A DNA stretch of 64,000 bases. Source: Hyphomicrobiales bacterium (GTDB lineage: Bacteria; Pseudomonadota; Alphaproteobacteria; Rhizobiales; Rhizobiaceae). Each line of letters starts with the position of its first letter. The stretch's first letter is position 1. The notes under the pieces are model-generated. The model ran no database searches. It saw nothing but the letters and a program-made list of their open reading frames with translations, and was not told where the DNA came from. The stretch covers positions 434,001 through 498,000 of the forward strand of contig UBMP01000016.1 in the NCBI GenBank assembly GCA_900466575.1, read 5' to 3'. The position numbers and the translations under genes were made by a program. This document shows, piece by piece, positions 1 through 7,637 of this stretch.

Positions 1-203
1 CTAATGCACGACGCTACCGGCTGGTTTGGATCGTGGTTAAACAGCACCGGGCCGGCGCCCGTTGCCATGTATTTCGACCAGTCAACCCCATCCGGCACGA
101 CAATTTCGCCGCTGCGGTCAACGTCATCCGTCGTAACAATGACGCGAACCTGCCTTTTGTCGGCCAGGTTCTCCGCCATGAACGCCTTTTGGACTAATTT
201 CAT
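1..203 (-). CDS. Prohead protease, N-terminal part (cut by window edge)
   Basis: This reading frame starts at an ATG 24 bases after the portal stop and stays open to base 1, giving about 67 residues. The visible protein begins MKLVQKAFMAENLADKRQ and continues with a VIVTTDDVDRSGEIV stretch and an FNHDP motif. Both are typical of the N-terminus of HK97-type (U35/S78-like) capsid maturation proteases, which clip the scaffold and capsid N-termini during head assembly. A GGGATTCC ribosome-binding-like stretch precedes the ATG. Gene order terL-portal-protease supports the call. The catalytic residues lie outside the window. Confidence 0.8.
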   Translation of the reverse strand, partial: MKLVQKAFMAENLADKRQVRVIVTTDDVDRSGEIVVPDGVDWSKYMATGAGPVLFNHDPNQPVASCI

Positions 204-227
204 ATTGGAATCCCGTAGGCAGCGGCG

Positions 228-1544
228 CTAATCTGCGCCGTCCTTGTTATTGTCTTTGCTGCCGTTGCCGGGATCGGCCAGCGTTCCACTATCGGGCCGT
301 CCGGCGCCATCCGCCGCCGTGCCGCTCATATCGCTACCCAACGCTGCCGTATTGACCGGGAACATAAGCTCATCCCCGCCCTTCATGGGCGGCAAGCCTT
401 CCTCGCGGCGGCACTCGTTCGGCGTTGCAAGGCCGGACATGACCTTAAGGCGCTGGTTATTGATGCGGGTCTTTTCCGAAGCCCTGAGAAGGTTGCGTTC
501 GTCAAAGTCAACCATCAGGTCATCGTCAAAAAGCCCGAAAACCATGTCGAGCTTCTGTTCCCACATTTCGCAATCCGGCATAATCGTGGCGTTCACATAC
601 GCCTGATCCAGATCGTCAATGCTCGCGCCGCGCGGATATCCATCAACAACGCCAAGCTTATAGGGCGGCACCGAAAACCATCTGGCCACGTCCTCAATCG
701 CCATTTTGCGTTGTTCAATAAACTGCAGATCCACCGACGTGAGCGCCATCGGCTCCCACTTAATGCCGTCCTCAAGAATAGCCGTCTTGCCGGTGTTCTG
801 AATACCGGACTTAAAATCTTCCCATTGGCGCTTCAGCTTTGCCGCGGTGTCGGGCGTCAGCTTCTTGTCAGTTTGCAAAACGCCGCTTGGCCGCGCGCCG
901 TTGTCAATCCACCGTGCCGCCTGCTGTTCTAGCCCCATGGCAACGCCGATAGAGTCGCGCGCAACGCCGATTGTCGAAACGCCGACGTGGATATTGAATG
1001 CCAGCCCGCGAATGTGCAGGATATCTTCTTCCGGGATGGCAACCGGCAAGTCGCGCAAGGCCGCAATCTGGAAAAGACCAACGCGATTGACGTTGTAGAA
1101 AATGGAGCCGTCACCGGCCTCCATCACCATTACCGCATCCGGATTGACCGGAATGAGGTATTGCGGCGCGCCCTTTGCATCACGCAGGATAACCGCATAG
1201 GCGTTGTTTCGCAGCACCAGCGCAACATGCATCTGCACCGCGAATTCAAACCACGTCTGCACCCAATTAGGCCGGCGCAAAATCCGCGCCAACGGATGGT
1301 CCGTCACGGGATTCCCGCTTCGGCCTTCCGCAATCTTGCGCAGCGACGGCTTGCACCGTGCGAAGTCCTTGGCGCGCTGCATAACCGCGGCATATACCGT
1401 CGAAACGCTTACCGCCGTGCCTTGGCTGATCTGTACGCCCGCCGCACTCGGCAGCGAGCCTAGCGTCGGCAAATAGCCGGCCGCCGGCACGCCCGCCGAT
1501 GACTTGTCAACGGCCTCCCTGCGGAACCTGTCAAAGAATCCCAT
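228..1544 (-). CDS. Phage portal protein (HK97 family)
   Basis: This 438-residue protein has the usual length of an HK97-type portal, the dodecameric ring at the head vertex through which DNA is packaged and to which the tail attaches. Recognisable pieces are the MGFFDRFRRE start, the TVYAAVMQRAKDFA stretch, the ARWIDNGARPSGVL stretch and the late IEDVARWFSVPPYKLG motif common in this family. The tail, from about residue 405, is low in complexity and rich in G, A and D, as is common. The start has an AGGAAAAGAC ribosome site. It lies 21 bases after terL and 24 before the protease, in one packaging operon. Confidence 0.92.
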   Translation of the reverse strand: MGFFDRFRREAVDKSSAGVPAAGYLPTLGSLPSAAGVQISQGTAVSVSTVYAAVMQRAKDFARCKPSLRKIAEGRSGNPVTDHPLARILRRPNWVQTWFEFAVQMHVALVLRNNAYAVILRDAKGAPQYLIPVNPDAVMVMEAGDGSIFYNVNRVGLFQIAALRDLPVAIPEEDILHIRGLAFNIHVGVSTIGVARDSIGVAMGLEQQAARWIDNGARPSGVLQTDKKLTPDTAAKLKRQWEDFKSGIQNTGKTAILEDGIKWEPMALTSVDLQFIEQRKMAIEDVARWFSVPPYKLGVVDGYPRGASIDDLDQAYVNATIMPDCEMWEQKLDMVFGLFDDDLMVDFDERNLLRASEKTRINNQRLKVMSGLATPNECRREEGLPPMKGGDELMFPVNTAALGSDMSGTAADGAGRPDSGTLADPGNGSKDNNKDGAD

Positions 1545-1565
1545 GTCTTTTCCTAGTCATGCGAC

Positions 1566-3164
1566 CTAAAGCACCAGCAGGTCATGCGTTTCGTATGCGG
1601 AATGCGGGTCAACGAACTCGTGCGTACCGGCAACGGACATCGCCATTGCCAGCGCAACCATGCCGTCAATGCGACCGTGCGATTTAGATTTGGACAGTTT
1701 GCGATTGCCCGCCGGATCCGATTGAACCGTGGCGTTTGCCGCGCACATCGTCAGAACCGGGTGCATGCCGTGCGCAATGCGCCCGTTAAGCAAGGCCGAC
1801 TCCAAATCGCGCAATGCCGGCGACATGGTTTGGAACCCCTGCCCAATATCGGCAAAGATCGCATATTCGCCCTCAACCTGGTCTTCGGTGAAACCAGCCC
1901 GCAACAACCACGGCTTTAGGTGCCGCCAATTCCAGCGGTCGAACCCAATCTTGCGCACGTCGTTGCGCTCGCAAACCTCATAGAGGTGCGCCGCAACATA
2001 TTCGTAATCAACGGTATTCCCCGGCGCCGCAACCAAATACCCCTGATCGCGCCAAGTGTCGTAAGGTACTCGGTCACTGCGCGCCTTATCGCGAAGATTG
2101 GCGCCAGGGAGCCAGAAAGTCGGCTTCACATGCCACGTCTGTTCAACTGGCGCCATCAGAACAAGCGCAGTCAAGTCGGACACTTCCGACAGGTCCAGCC
2201 CGCCGTAAACGGGCAGTCCGTCGAAGTCAGGAACAACAGGAGCGCCGCAATTCTTCCAAATCGTACGTGACACGAACGGCGCGTTCATATCGACGCGCTG
2301 ATTCAAAATCAGGTTACGATATTCAGGCTCCCGCGACGGCATGCGCCGCGCGTCCTCGCCCATCGCCTTCGTCTCTTCCGCGTTCTGGAAATCGCCAAAC
2401 GCCGGATTGGCCGCCCGCATAGCATCTTCGCTAAACGGATCCATTTCAGGGGCGGCCGTGTAAAGACTAACAACCGTGCGCTTGTCCTCGCCTCGCATGG
2501 CGTCGTCAATCAACACGGACAGCAAATCGCCGTCAGTCGGCGCCTGCGTAGAAATCACAATAGAAAGCGGGTCATCCTGCGCGCCGGTCGCCGTCTCAAG
2601 CGCTTCGTAAAGCTCCGAACGCGGCCCCTTCACCTGCCCCAACTCATCATGCACGATAAAGACAGGCGACAGGCCGTAAGCCGTGGACGCATCCGCCGAA
2701 AGCGCCCGGTAAAGCGTACCGAGTTCCGCGCAATAAAGCTGCTTGGCCGTATCGCGGATCGTCACGACGCCGCCGTGCGCTATATCAAGCGCCGGATTCA
2801 TGCGAACCATCTTGGCGGCAAGCGCGAACAAAACCGCCGCCTGCTCGCGTGACTGCGCCGCGCTGAACAGCTGGCTATTTGGCCGCGCTTCCGGACCGCA
2901 CAAGTGCAAGAGCAGCAGACATGCCGCTAAAGCCGTCTTGCCGTTCTTTCGTCCGAAAGAAAGAATTGCGCGGCGCGTCTTGTTCGGGTTGTCGTAAATC
3001 TTCCGAAGCTCGGATTTCTGCCACTCACGCAGCACAAGCGGCTTCCCCACAAGCCGCCCCTCCGGGACGCGCAACCAACCCTCAATCCACTTGATGTTGC
3101 GCTCCGCACGGGAATCAGGTTTCCCACGGCTTTCTTGACGCGCTTGACTGCTTTTTGTTGCCAC
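1566..3164 (-). CDS. Terminase large subunit
   Basis: At 532 residues it has the normal length of a phage packaging motor. The ATPase half shows a Walker A-like GRKNGKT at residues 71-77 and a Walker B VFIVHDE near 168-174, in which the glutamate is the catalytic base. The C-terminal RNase H-like nuclease shows acidic motifs in GGLDLSEVSDLTAL, in GFDRWNW and in the late DGMVALAMAM. It pumps DNA into the prohead and cuts concatemers. It overlaps the end of terS by 50 bases, which implies translational coupling, and is followed by the portal gene. This start gives a long basic N-terminus before the WIEGWLRVPEGRLVG region. Confidence 0.95.
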   Translation of the reverse strand: MATKSSQARQESRGKPDSRAERNIKWIEGWLRVPEGRLVGKPLVLREWQKSELRKIYDNPNKTRRAILSFGRKNGKTALAACLLLLHLCGPEARPNSQLFSAAQSREQAAVLFALAAKMVRMNPALDIAHGGVVTIRDTAKQLYCAELGTLYRALSADASTAYGLSPVFIVHDELGQVKGPRSELYEALETATGAQDDPLSIVISTQAPTDGDLLSVLIDDAMRGEDKRTVVSLYTAAPEMDPFSEDAMRAANPAFGDFQNAEETKAMGEDARRMPSREPEYRNLILNQRVDMNAPFVSRTIWKNCGAPVVPDFDGLPVYGGLDLSEVSDLTALVLMAPVEQTWHVKPTFWLPGANLRDKARSDRVPYDTWRDQGYLVAAPGNTVDYEYVAAHLYEVCERNDVRKIGFDRWNWRHLKPWLLRAGFTEDQVEGEYAIFADIGQGFQTMSPALRDLESALLNGRIAHGMHPVLTMCAANATVQSDPAGNRKLSKSKSHGRIDGMVALAMAMSVAGTHEFVDPHSAYETHDLLVL

Positions 3165-3534
3165 GGTGGTTCGTCGTCGCCTGCTGGGAAATCCTCATCT
3201 TGGTCGCAAGTGAAGAAATCGCGCGGCTCTCGCGCTCCTGCATTTTCAAAAGTCTGTCGTAATCTGTAACGGAAAGCGTCGGATCGCCCGTGGCCCGCTC
3301 AATAAGCTCGGCAATGCGCCGCGCCTGGATGACGTGCCGGCAATACTGCGAAAGCAGCGGCCGCGTTGACGGGTTAAACCAGTCGGCCGGGTTGGCCTCG
3401 ACAACGGCAACCCAAACTTCCGTTTCTTCGTCGTTGATGTCGTGCGGGGCATACTGCCGCTCCATCAACTCAACCGGCGCAACCGCCGTTATTTCAAGCG
3501 ATGCGGCGGATTTGCGTCCTCTTTTTTTCTGCAT
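3115..3534 (-). CDS. Terminase small subunit (P27-like)
   Basis: This 139-residue basic protein sits directly upstream of, and overlaps, the large terminase. It begins with a K/R-rich tail (MQKKRGRKSA). Its middle contains the helical pattern ending in DPTLSVTDYDRLLKMQERE seen in P27-type small terminases, which bind the phage DNA at the packaging start and load the large subunit. The size fits the family. The ribosome site is weak (GGTGA). The last residues are polar and probably disordered. Confidence 0.85.
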   Translation of the reverse strand: MQKKRGRKSAASLEITAVAPVELMERQYAPHDINDEETEVWVAVVEANPADWFNPSTRPLLSQYCRHVIQARRIAELIERATGDPTLSVTDYDRLLKMQERESRAISSLATKMRISQQATTNHRGNKKQSSASRKPWET

Positions 3535-3669
3535 TTCACCGCGCCACCAAAATCAAAATTGTTACGTATTAGCGAAAATCAACCCCGCGACGGTCTAGGC
3601 ACCCAATGAAATCAATGACTTAAACCCCCATGCCCATGCTGCATCGCGGTATGTATTTGATTTCATTAT

Positions 3670-3987
3670 CTATTTCCAATGATGCCCCGGATCGATCGGC
3701 ACCCCATCCCCCCCGCACCCTGCAACCGTCATTCGTCCGTCGCGTCGGCGCCCACCCGCCGCAAGCTCCTTCACCTGCCGGTCATGCGTGCCGCATAGCG
3801 TGCGCACATTGGCCAGCACGTCGTAAGGCGTTGGATGATCGACGTTAGGGCGTGTCTCTATGTGGTCGCACACAAGGCCAACCGTGGAGCCGCAGCCATT
3901 GACGACGCATCGCCACCCGTCACGTTCATGGCACGCACGCTTGAGCGTGCGCCAGTGTGCCGTACGGTAATAGGCGTTGCGGGCCAT
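3670..3987 (-). CDS. HNH endonuclease next to terminase
   Basis: This 105-residue protein has the short HNH fold commonly found just before terS in HK97-type phages. The sequence runs YRTAHWRTLKRACHERDGW, a C..N.C zinc knuckle, then VCDHIETRPN (the H of HNH), DVLANVRTLCGTHD, and a glycine-rich end. In related phages such proteins nick DNA and are needed for efficient packaging with the terminase; here that role is inferred from position. A 135-base gap separates it from terS. The last part of the protein is glycine- and proline-rich. Confidence 0.88.
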   Translation of the reverse strand: MARNAYYRTAHWRTLKRACHERDGWRCVVNGCGSTVGLVCDHIETRPNVDHPTPYDVLANVRTLCGTHDRQVKELAAGGRRRDGRMTVAGCGGDGVPIDPGHHWK

Positions 3988-4168
3988 GCGTCACCATGAA
4001 AAGGGGAAGCCAGCGGCGAGCCGTACGCACGAACACGCCTGAAGCGCATGTGCGGGCTGCAAGCCGCTGGCTGGATACCCGGCAGCGCAAGAGGAGGAAC
4101 GCGCCAGGTAAGGAAGACGCGGGCAATGTACCGGCATGGGCCGGTAGGGACTGCGCCGCGTGTGTATG

Positions 4169-4244
4169 TGGAGCCGACAGCAGGAATCGAACCCGCGACA
4201 TCCGAATTACAAAGACGGCGCTCTTCCTTCTGAGCTATGTCGGC
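4169..4244 (-). tRNA. tRNA-Thr (TGT anticodon), phage-borne, with encoded CCA
   Basis: The minus strand folds as a 76-base cloverleaf. It has acceptor GCCGACA/TGTCGGC, D stem GCTC/GAGC, anticodon loop TTTGTAA, T stem GCGGG/CCTGC with loop TTCGATT, discriminator T and an encoded CCA. The anticodon TGT reads ACA-type threonine codons. The anticodon stem CCGTC/TTCGG has only three good pairs next to the D arm, with T-T and C-T mismatches toward the loop. It lies alone between the early and packaging genes and is not the attachment site. Phage tRNAs usually support translation of late genes. Confidence 0.85.
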
Positions 4245-4315
4245 TAATAAGCGGCCACCAACGAAGATCCCCATGAGTGGCCGTACCCATGGCACGCCAT
4301 GGGCTTGTAAGAAGC

Positions 4316-4354
4316 GGCGCCAGCATACGGCCTTATCATTGCCGCGCTGGCGCC
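4316..4354. other. Inverted repeat (9-base arms, 21-base loop)
   Basis: GGCGCCAGC is followed after 21 bases by its exact reverse complement. There is no run of T after either arm, so it is not a standard terminator. It may be an RNA processing or protein-binding hairpin beside the phage tRNA. Confidence 0.45.
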
Positions 4355-4569
4355 TACACGGAAGCGCTTAAATGCGCGCCCCGGAATTGGGCCGCCCTTA
4401 CGGCCCTTGGATAGTTACGCATGCAGCCTATGCATCGACCGCATGCACGAGGTGGCTAGTCCACACGTTCGTAGATAGTTAGGCCGGGCTCGCTTGCGGC
4501 CCAGCCTCCACCGCAACTAATTTGTGCGCGTGGAACTTGGCGGGCCGTCAGCATAGCTTTCGTTACCCT

Positions 4570-4585
4570 TCACCTATACAGGTGA
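4570..4585. promoter_or_regulatory. Palindrome TCACCT-ATAC-AGGTGA, candidate operator
   Basis: These are perfect 6-base arms around a 4-base centre, placed at the upstream end of the control region before the tRNA and packaging genes. The core TCACCTATA recurs at 14634-14642 beside the promoter of the phage XRE regulator, so that regulator may bind both. No function is proven by sequence alone. Confidence 0.4.
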
Positions 4586-4628
4586 CAACTTTGCGGAAAG
4601 TCAGGGTTATTTTACAAGCTTATATTTT

Positions 4629-4883
4629 TTAAAGTTTAGACCACTTAAGATGGTTCCTTCCGTAAACCACCCATAAAGCAATATGACCCGGGAGCATTCC
4701 CCAAGTACTGGAAGCTAATATCCATACAAGCCAAACACATTGACCAAACAAGGCAAAAGCCCAAGTTAATCTATATTTTTCACCAGCAAAAAACATAGTC
4801 GCTATTGTCGAAATCGACAATATCCATGGGAAGAAATATATAACGAATTCGCGCAAGGGATGCATCCTATTTGTTTTGTGCAT
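4629..4883 (-). CDS. Small inner-membrane protein, unknown function
   Basis: The protein has 84 residues, with two or three hydrophobic helices: about residues 12-32 (FVIYFFPWILSISTIATMFF), 38-60 (WAFALFGQCVWLVWILA) and a shorter C-terminal one. It is not recognised as holin, spanin or exclusion protein. Base composition is more AT-rich than in its neighbours, which suggests recent or separate acquisition. Its place between early and late genes would suit a host-interaction or superinfection role, but this is a guess. The start lies near several possible upstream codons and is uncertain. Confidence 0.6.
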   Translation of the reverse strand: MHKTNRMHPLREFVIYFFPWILSISTIATMFFAGEKYRLTWAFALFGQCVWLVWILASSTWGMLPGHIALWVVYGRNHLKWSKL

Positions 4884-4919
4884 TTTTGTTTTTATATTTT
4901 TCTACATGCTTGCTTTTCA

Positions 4920-5186
4920 CTATTTTACAGAAGTAGAAAGCTTAGCTTTTTCTAGCTCTACATGATTAAGGAGTCGTGTGTAGCCCTGATACTTTTCGTC
5001 AGCCCATTTCGGGATTGCCTTGTTGATATCTGCGTGGACGCGTCGGCTTGGCTTGTGTTTTGAGCTCCACGGTATGAAGCGATATCCTCCGTCAACGTCA
5101 ATAAGTGCCCCGATGCAAGCAATCAGCTTCGGCTCTCCATCCTTATACGTGTTCTCAACGTCCATTCTGCAAAGATACAAAGCCAT
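4920..5186 (-). CDS. Hypothetical phage protein, 88 aa
   Basis: The small soluble protein begins MALYLCRMDVENTYKDGE and contains LIACIGALIDVDGGYRFIPW followed by a lysine-rich stretch. I do not recognise its family. A well-formed promoter of the phage type (5228-5255) lies 40 bases upstream on the same strand, which supports expression. It is followed by the membrane protein gene after 36 bases, and the two may be cotranscribed. Confidence 0.65.
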   Translation of the reverse strand: MALYLCRMDVENTYKDGEPKLIACIGALIDVDGGYRFIPWSSKHKPSRRVHADINKAIPKWADEKYQGYTRLLNHVELEKAKLSTSVK

Positions 5187-5227
5187 AACTTCCCCCTTCT
5201 TTGGTAGAATACTATATTTACTAACTT

Positions 5228-5255
5228 ACATTACCACTTTCACCACGTTTGTCAA
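5228..5255 (-). promoter_or_regulatory. Phage promoter, TTGACA-N16-TAATGT
   Basis: On the minus strand the -35 TTGACA and -10 TAATGT are 16 bases apart. The spacer contains two GTGGT units ten bases apart, shared with other promoters of this prophage. It points into the 88-aa gene and the membrane protein gene. Confidence 0.7.
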
Positions 5256-5264
5256 CATGGTATT

Positions 5265-6182
5265 TTATTTTTCTTTGGCCAACCCCGCCAACTCCATCGC
5301 CTCTTGCAAATTGTCATTCGCCGCCACAAGCAACCGCCGCCCCGCGTCGATGGCGTACTGCCCGCTATATCCGCGCGCCTCACCTATCTGCCGCAACGTG
5401 CGCGCCTTCACGGCTTGCGTAAGCACCTCCAGGTGCTCGTCCGCGGCAAGCGCCAGTGTTCGACGCCAAGCCTCTACGGACTCGCGCTGCGAAACGATAT
5501 CCTGCCAAGCCGTTGATCCGCCACCCGCGCATGTCGTCTTTTTCATGCCGATAAAGTTGTCGGCAACATTAGGCGTCCCGCACGGCAGTGCATCCGGGCA
5601 TTTCGTGAATGTGACTCGCCGCATATCCGTGCGCGAATATGCATCCTGTAGCATGGCAACGGCTTCCGCGTGGCCTATCCGCATGCGCACCTTGATGGGG
5701 CGCGATGCTGGCTTGAAGCGGCCAACCCTGACACCAAAGAGCGCCGCGAAATAATGGCGGCTTTCCGTCGCCTCCTGTGGGTTGTCATAACCACCGCGCA
5801 TATTGCGCGCCTTGTCCTTCGCCCTTAGCAGTGCGCCCGCCGGCATGCGGCAATCGTATTGCTCAACCCCGCCGTCAATCGTCACGCGCTCGGCCTTTTC
5901 CGTCTGCGTTCCATCGCTAAAGCGCAGCTTGCCCCATTTGGTGATCTGGCCCGCTTCGTTGCGTTCCGGCTCTCCGTTCCGCGCCTGCCGCAACATCTCG
6001 TCCACGCTTGGGCTGATTTCCCAAAGGCGTTCCGTGTGCAGGCCGTCAATGTCTTCCGGATTATTGACGTTCGCCGGCACCGTCTGCCAATTCGTCTGAA
6101 TAGGCTCCGGATCGTAGTCAACCCGCGTTGCGTATTCGCGAAATGCGTCAAGCTGCTCCGCAATGGATCCGTGTCTTGCCAT
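5265..6182 (-). CDS. Phage protein with C-terminal sigma-4-like HTH, unknown role
   Basis: I place the start at the ATG of MARHGSIAEQLDAFREYA. The 92 residues upstream in the same frame overlap the next gene and look non-coding. The 305-residue protein has no family I can name for its first 200 residues. Two cysteine-bearing loops (KCPDALPCGTP, KKTTCAGGG) could bind metal. Near residues 255-290, TLRQIGEARGYSGQYAIDAG reads like a sigma-70 region 4 or antiterminator-type helix-turn-helix, followed by an ANDN peptide. Because it is the last sizeable gene before the control region of the packaging genes, a late activator role is possible but unproven. Confidence 0.7.
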   Translation of the reverse strand: MARHGSIAEQLDAFREYATRVDYDPEPIQTNWQTVPANVNNPEDIDGLHTERLWEISPSVDEMLRQARNGEPERNEAGQITKWGKLRFSDGTQTEKAERVTIDGGVEQYDCRMPAGALLRAKDKARNMRGGYDNPQEATESRHYFAALFGVRVGRFKPASRPIKVRMRIGHAEAVAMLQDAYSRTDMRRVTFTKCPDALPCGTPNVADNFIGMKKTTCAGGGSTAWQDIVSQRESVEAWRRTLALAADEHLEVLTQAVKARTLRQIGEARGYSGQYAIDAGRRLLVAANDNLQEAMELAGLAKEK

Positions 6183-6285
6183 CCCAACCCCGCCCGATGT
6201 GGTGAATGTGGTTATGATGGTAAGATAGGGAAAACGCGCGAAAGTGCAAAGGGGGAATGTTGGGATGGAATGCGAAACGATGTGC

Positions 6286-6462
6286 CTACGCAGAACGCTC
6301 GGCGTCCTTGGCCTTGGCAACATACTCGTTAAACAGCCGCTCGCGCGTGTTCCAGTTGCGAACTTCGCGCCATTCGTTGAGCGAGGCATTGAAATATTCA
6401 AAACGCGACTTCGCCCAGTTGTGCGCAATGACAACCGGGCGATATTTCGTTTCCGCACTCAC
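6286..6462 (-). CDS. Hypothetical small phage protein, 58 aa
   Basis: The GTG start overlaps the stop of the 52-aa gene upstream as GTGA, so the pair is translationally coupled. The protein (MSAETKYRPVVIAHNWAKSR at the start, ending AKAKDAERSA) is charged and rich in aromatic residues, with helical potential throughout. No family is recognised. The coding case rests on the coupling, the frame length and the shared promoter. Confidence 0.6.
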   Translation of the reverse strand: MSAETKYRPVVIAHNWAKSRFEYFNASLNEWREVRNWNTRERLFNEYVAKAKDAERSA

Positions 6463-6617
6463 TTGTGGTAACGCGGGTTGCGATTGCGGAATTCGATTTC
6501 ATCGAGAATGCGCAGGTGATGCTCGCTACAATCGTTGAGCTTGTCTGCAAGCGCCTGAAGGTATGCCGTGGGGACTTGGTTGATGTTCGTCTTCTCGCCG
6601 TTGTATTCAATCCACAT
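6459..6617 (-). CDS. Hypothetical small phage protein, 52 aa
   Basis: The ATG is preceded by a strong AAGGAGA ribosome site and by a near-consensus phage promoter (6645-6672), with a predicted transcript start about 20 bases upstream. The protein begins MWIEYNGEKTNINQVPTAYL, continues with ALADKLNDCSEHHLRI and ends RNRNPRYHK. No family is recognised. It is the first gene of a short leftward unit. Confidence 0.7.
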   Translation of the reverse strand: MWIEYNGEKTNINQVPTAYLQALADKLNDCSEHHLRILDEIEFRNRNPRYHK

Positions 6618-6644
6618 ATCCGTATCTCCTTTTTCGGTATAAGC

Positions 6645-6672
6645 ATCATACCACCTCCACCACGTTTGTCAA
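6645..6672 (-). promoter_or_regulatory. Phage promoter, TTGACA-N16-TATGAT
   Basis: This is the best-scoring example of the phage promoter type: TTGACA, 16 bases, TATGAT on the minus strand. The spacer holds GTGGT repeats ten bases apart, and CCATG precedes the -35 as at 5228-5255 and 28214-28241. It feeds the 52-aa and 58-aa genes. Confidence 0.78.
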
Positions 6673-6899
6673 CATGGTTTTTTCGTAAATCAGGTTGTAC
6701 TCCCGACCCACCCTTACCCCACATTTCCCCACCCCATTTACCAATGTGGGGAACCACCACACCACCCCCCATACCCCCTCCCTATAAGGGGGTGTGGGAT
6801 ATGGGAGTGTGCGGTGTTCCACAACACACATTTTCCCACCTTTCCCCACATAGGTGGTGACGCGGGGAAGTTGTATTTTGAAATGGAAATGGTTGTACT
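6673..6899. other. Non-coding G-rich (minus strand) tract with hairpins and G4 motif
   Basis: No gene is seen in about 225 bases. The minus strand has many GGG/GGGG runs. Reading 6735 down to 6702 gives four or more runs of three to four G with loops of 1, 6 and 3 bases, a canonical G-quadruplex pattern. A 9-base perfect hairpin CCCCACATT/AATGTGGGG spans 6717-6751, and a CCCCCT/AGGGGG hairpin follows near 6776. Both could matter for replication or for the promoter just downstream. Confidence 0.6.
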
Positions 6900-6924
6900 A
6901 AAAAGCCGCCTTGTGGGGCGGCTT
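6900..6924 (-). terminator. Rho-independent terminator
   Basis: On the minus strand AAGCCGCC, a 6-base loop and GGCGGCTT are followed by further T. It begins six bases after the stop codon of the 117-aa gene and ends that unit. Confidence 0.8.
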
Positions 6925-6929
6925 GTGTG

Positions 6930-7283
6930 TCATTCTGCGCTGGGACTGTACCCGACAAGTTCGGCAATCTTGCGCAAGACAACCGGATCGCGGACAGTAT
7001 CGACGGCGCGCGCAATTGAATATCGGTGGACCTGAACCCACTCTTTCTCATCGATCATTTCGGGAGTGTAAAGCACCAACCAAGGATCTTTCTTCGGCAC
7101 CTTCACATTGTACGGGCCGACAAGCCAAGAGCGTGCCGTTTCGTCGTTCACCTTGACTTCGTAGAAGTGTCCGCGGAACGTCGGGCCGCCTTTGGCACGC
7201 CCGTTTTCGTCGCGCTCATAAACGCGGCGGTTCGTATCAAACATGAAATACGTGTCACCAATCTTGATTTCGGGCTTTTCCAT
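6930..7283 (-). CDS. Hypothetical phage protein, 117 aa
   Basis: The start is the ATG of MEKPEIKIGDTYFMFDTNRR, which has an AGAAGG ribosome site; upstream codons in frame lack one. The protein is soluble, with a beta-rich first half (GDTYFMFDTNRRVYERDE, FRGHFYEVKVND) that resembles a small barrel, and an alternating helical end. I recognise no family. It follows the 51-aa gene after 62 bases and is closed by a terminator. Confidence 0.65.
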   Translation of the reverse strand: MEKPEIKIGDTYFMFDTNRRVYERDENGRAKGGPTFRGHFYEVKVNDETARSWLVGPYNVKVPKKDPWLVLYTPEMIDEKEWVQVHRYSIARAVDTVRDPVVLRKIAELVGYSPSAE

Positions 7284-7345
7284 CGTTCTATATCCTTCTG
7301 TTGCGGCTTGTGGTGGCGCTTCTTGGTGTCGCCTTGGGGGTGGTG

Positions 7346-7501
7346 TCAAAGATAAATGATGTGCAAATCTTGGTAAGAGCGGCAAGCCGACATGATGGAA
7401 AAGACTTCCTTTGCCTTGGCCACGTCTTCATAGAACTGCAACACGCCGCCATACTCATTGTTGGGCTTGCGGCTCGTAAAAGCAATCATGGCCTTAATCA
7501 T
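7346..7501 (-). CDS. Hypothetical small phage protein, 51 aa
   Basis: The start is the ATG of MIKAMIAFTSRKPNNEYGGV, with a TAGGAG site eight bases upstream. A leftward promoter (7539-7566) lies about 40 bases before it. The remainder reads LQFYEDVAKAKEVFSIMSAC, helical and soluble. No family is recognised. Confidence 0.6.
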   Translation of the reverse strand: MIKAMIAFTSRKPNNEYGGVLQFYEDVAKAKEVFSIMSACRSYQDLHIIYL

Positions 7502-7538
7502 CGTCTTGCTCCTACCTAGTGCGTTGTTCGATATCCCC

Positions 7539-7566
7539 ACCATACCACACCCACGCACCACGTCAA
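7539..7566 (-). promoter_or_regulatory. Phage promoter, TTGACG-N16-TATGGT
   Basis: This minus-strand promoter with GTGG-type repeats in the spacer points at the 51-aa and 117-aa genes. Its -35 lies 15 bases from the -35 of the rightward promoter at 7581-7609, so the two are back to back and could share one regulator site. Confidence 0.65.
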
Positions 7567-7580
7567 CCACAAAAACTATG

Positions 7581-7609
7581 TTGACAAAAATATTTGTAAT
7601 GGTTATAAG
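7581..7609 (+). promoter_or_regulatory. Phage promoter, TTGACA-N17-TATAAG
   Basis: This rightward promoter lies back to back with 7539-7566. The predicted start is near 7616, with an AAGGAG site and the ATG of the 81-aa gene at 7638. Confidence 0.72.
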
Positions 7610-7637
7610 GGAGGGCACAAACCAAGGAGAGGCAGAC

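Larger units (their letters stand above)
3988..4628. other. Intergenic region with a tRNA and hairpins; possible late control region
   Basis: About 640 bases without a convincing protein gene separate the early block from the packaging genes. It contains tRNA-Thr (4169-4244), a hairpin with 9-base perfect arms (4316-4324 and 4346-4354) and a small GGGCCG/CGGCCC hairpin near 4390-4407. A TCACCT-ATAC-AGGTGA palindrome lies at 4570-4585. A late promoter feeding HNH-terS-terL is expected here, but I cannot point to a standard -35/-10 pair with confidence. Confidence 0.6.

Noticed and set aside
4048-4233. Short plus frame ending in a TAGIEPATSELQRR-like peptide
   Set aside because: This is the well-known false translation of a tRNA antisense strand.
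6183-6458. Long N-terminal extension of the 305-aa phage protein
   Set aside because: It overlaps the well-supported 58-aa gene in another frame. Composition of the extension is unlike the protein.
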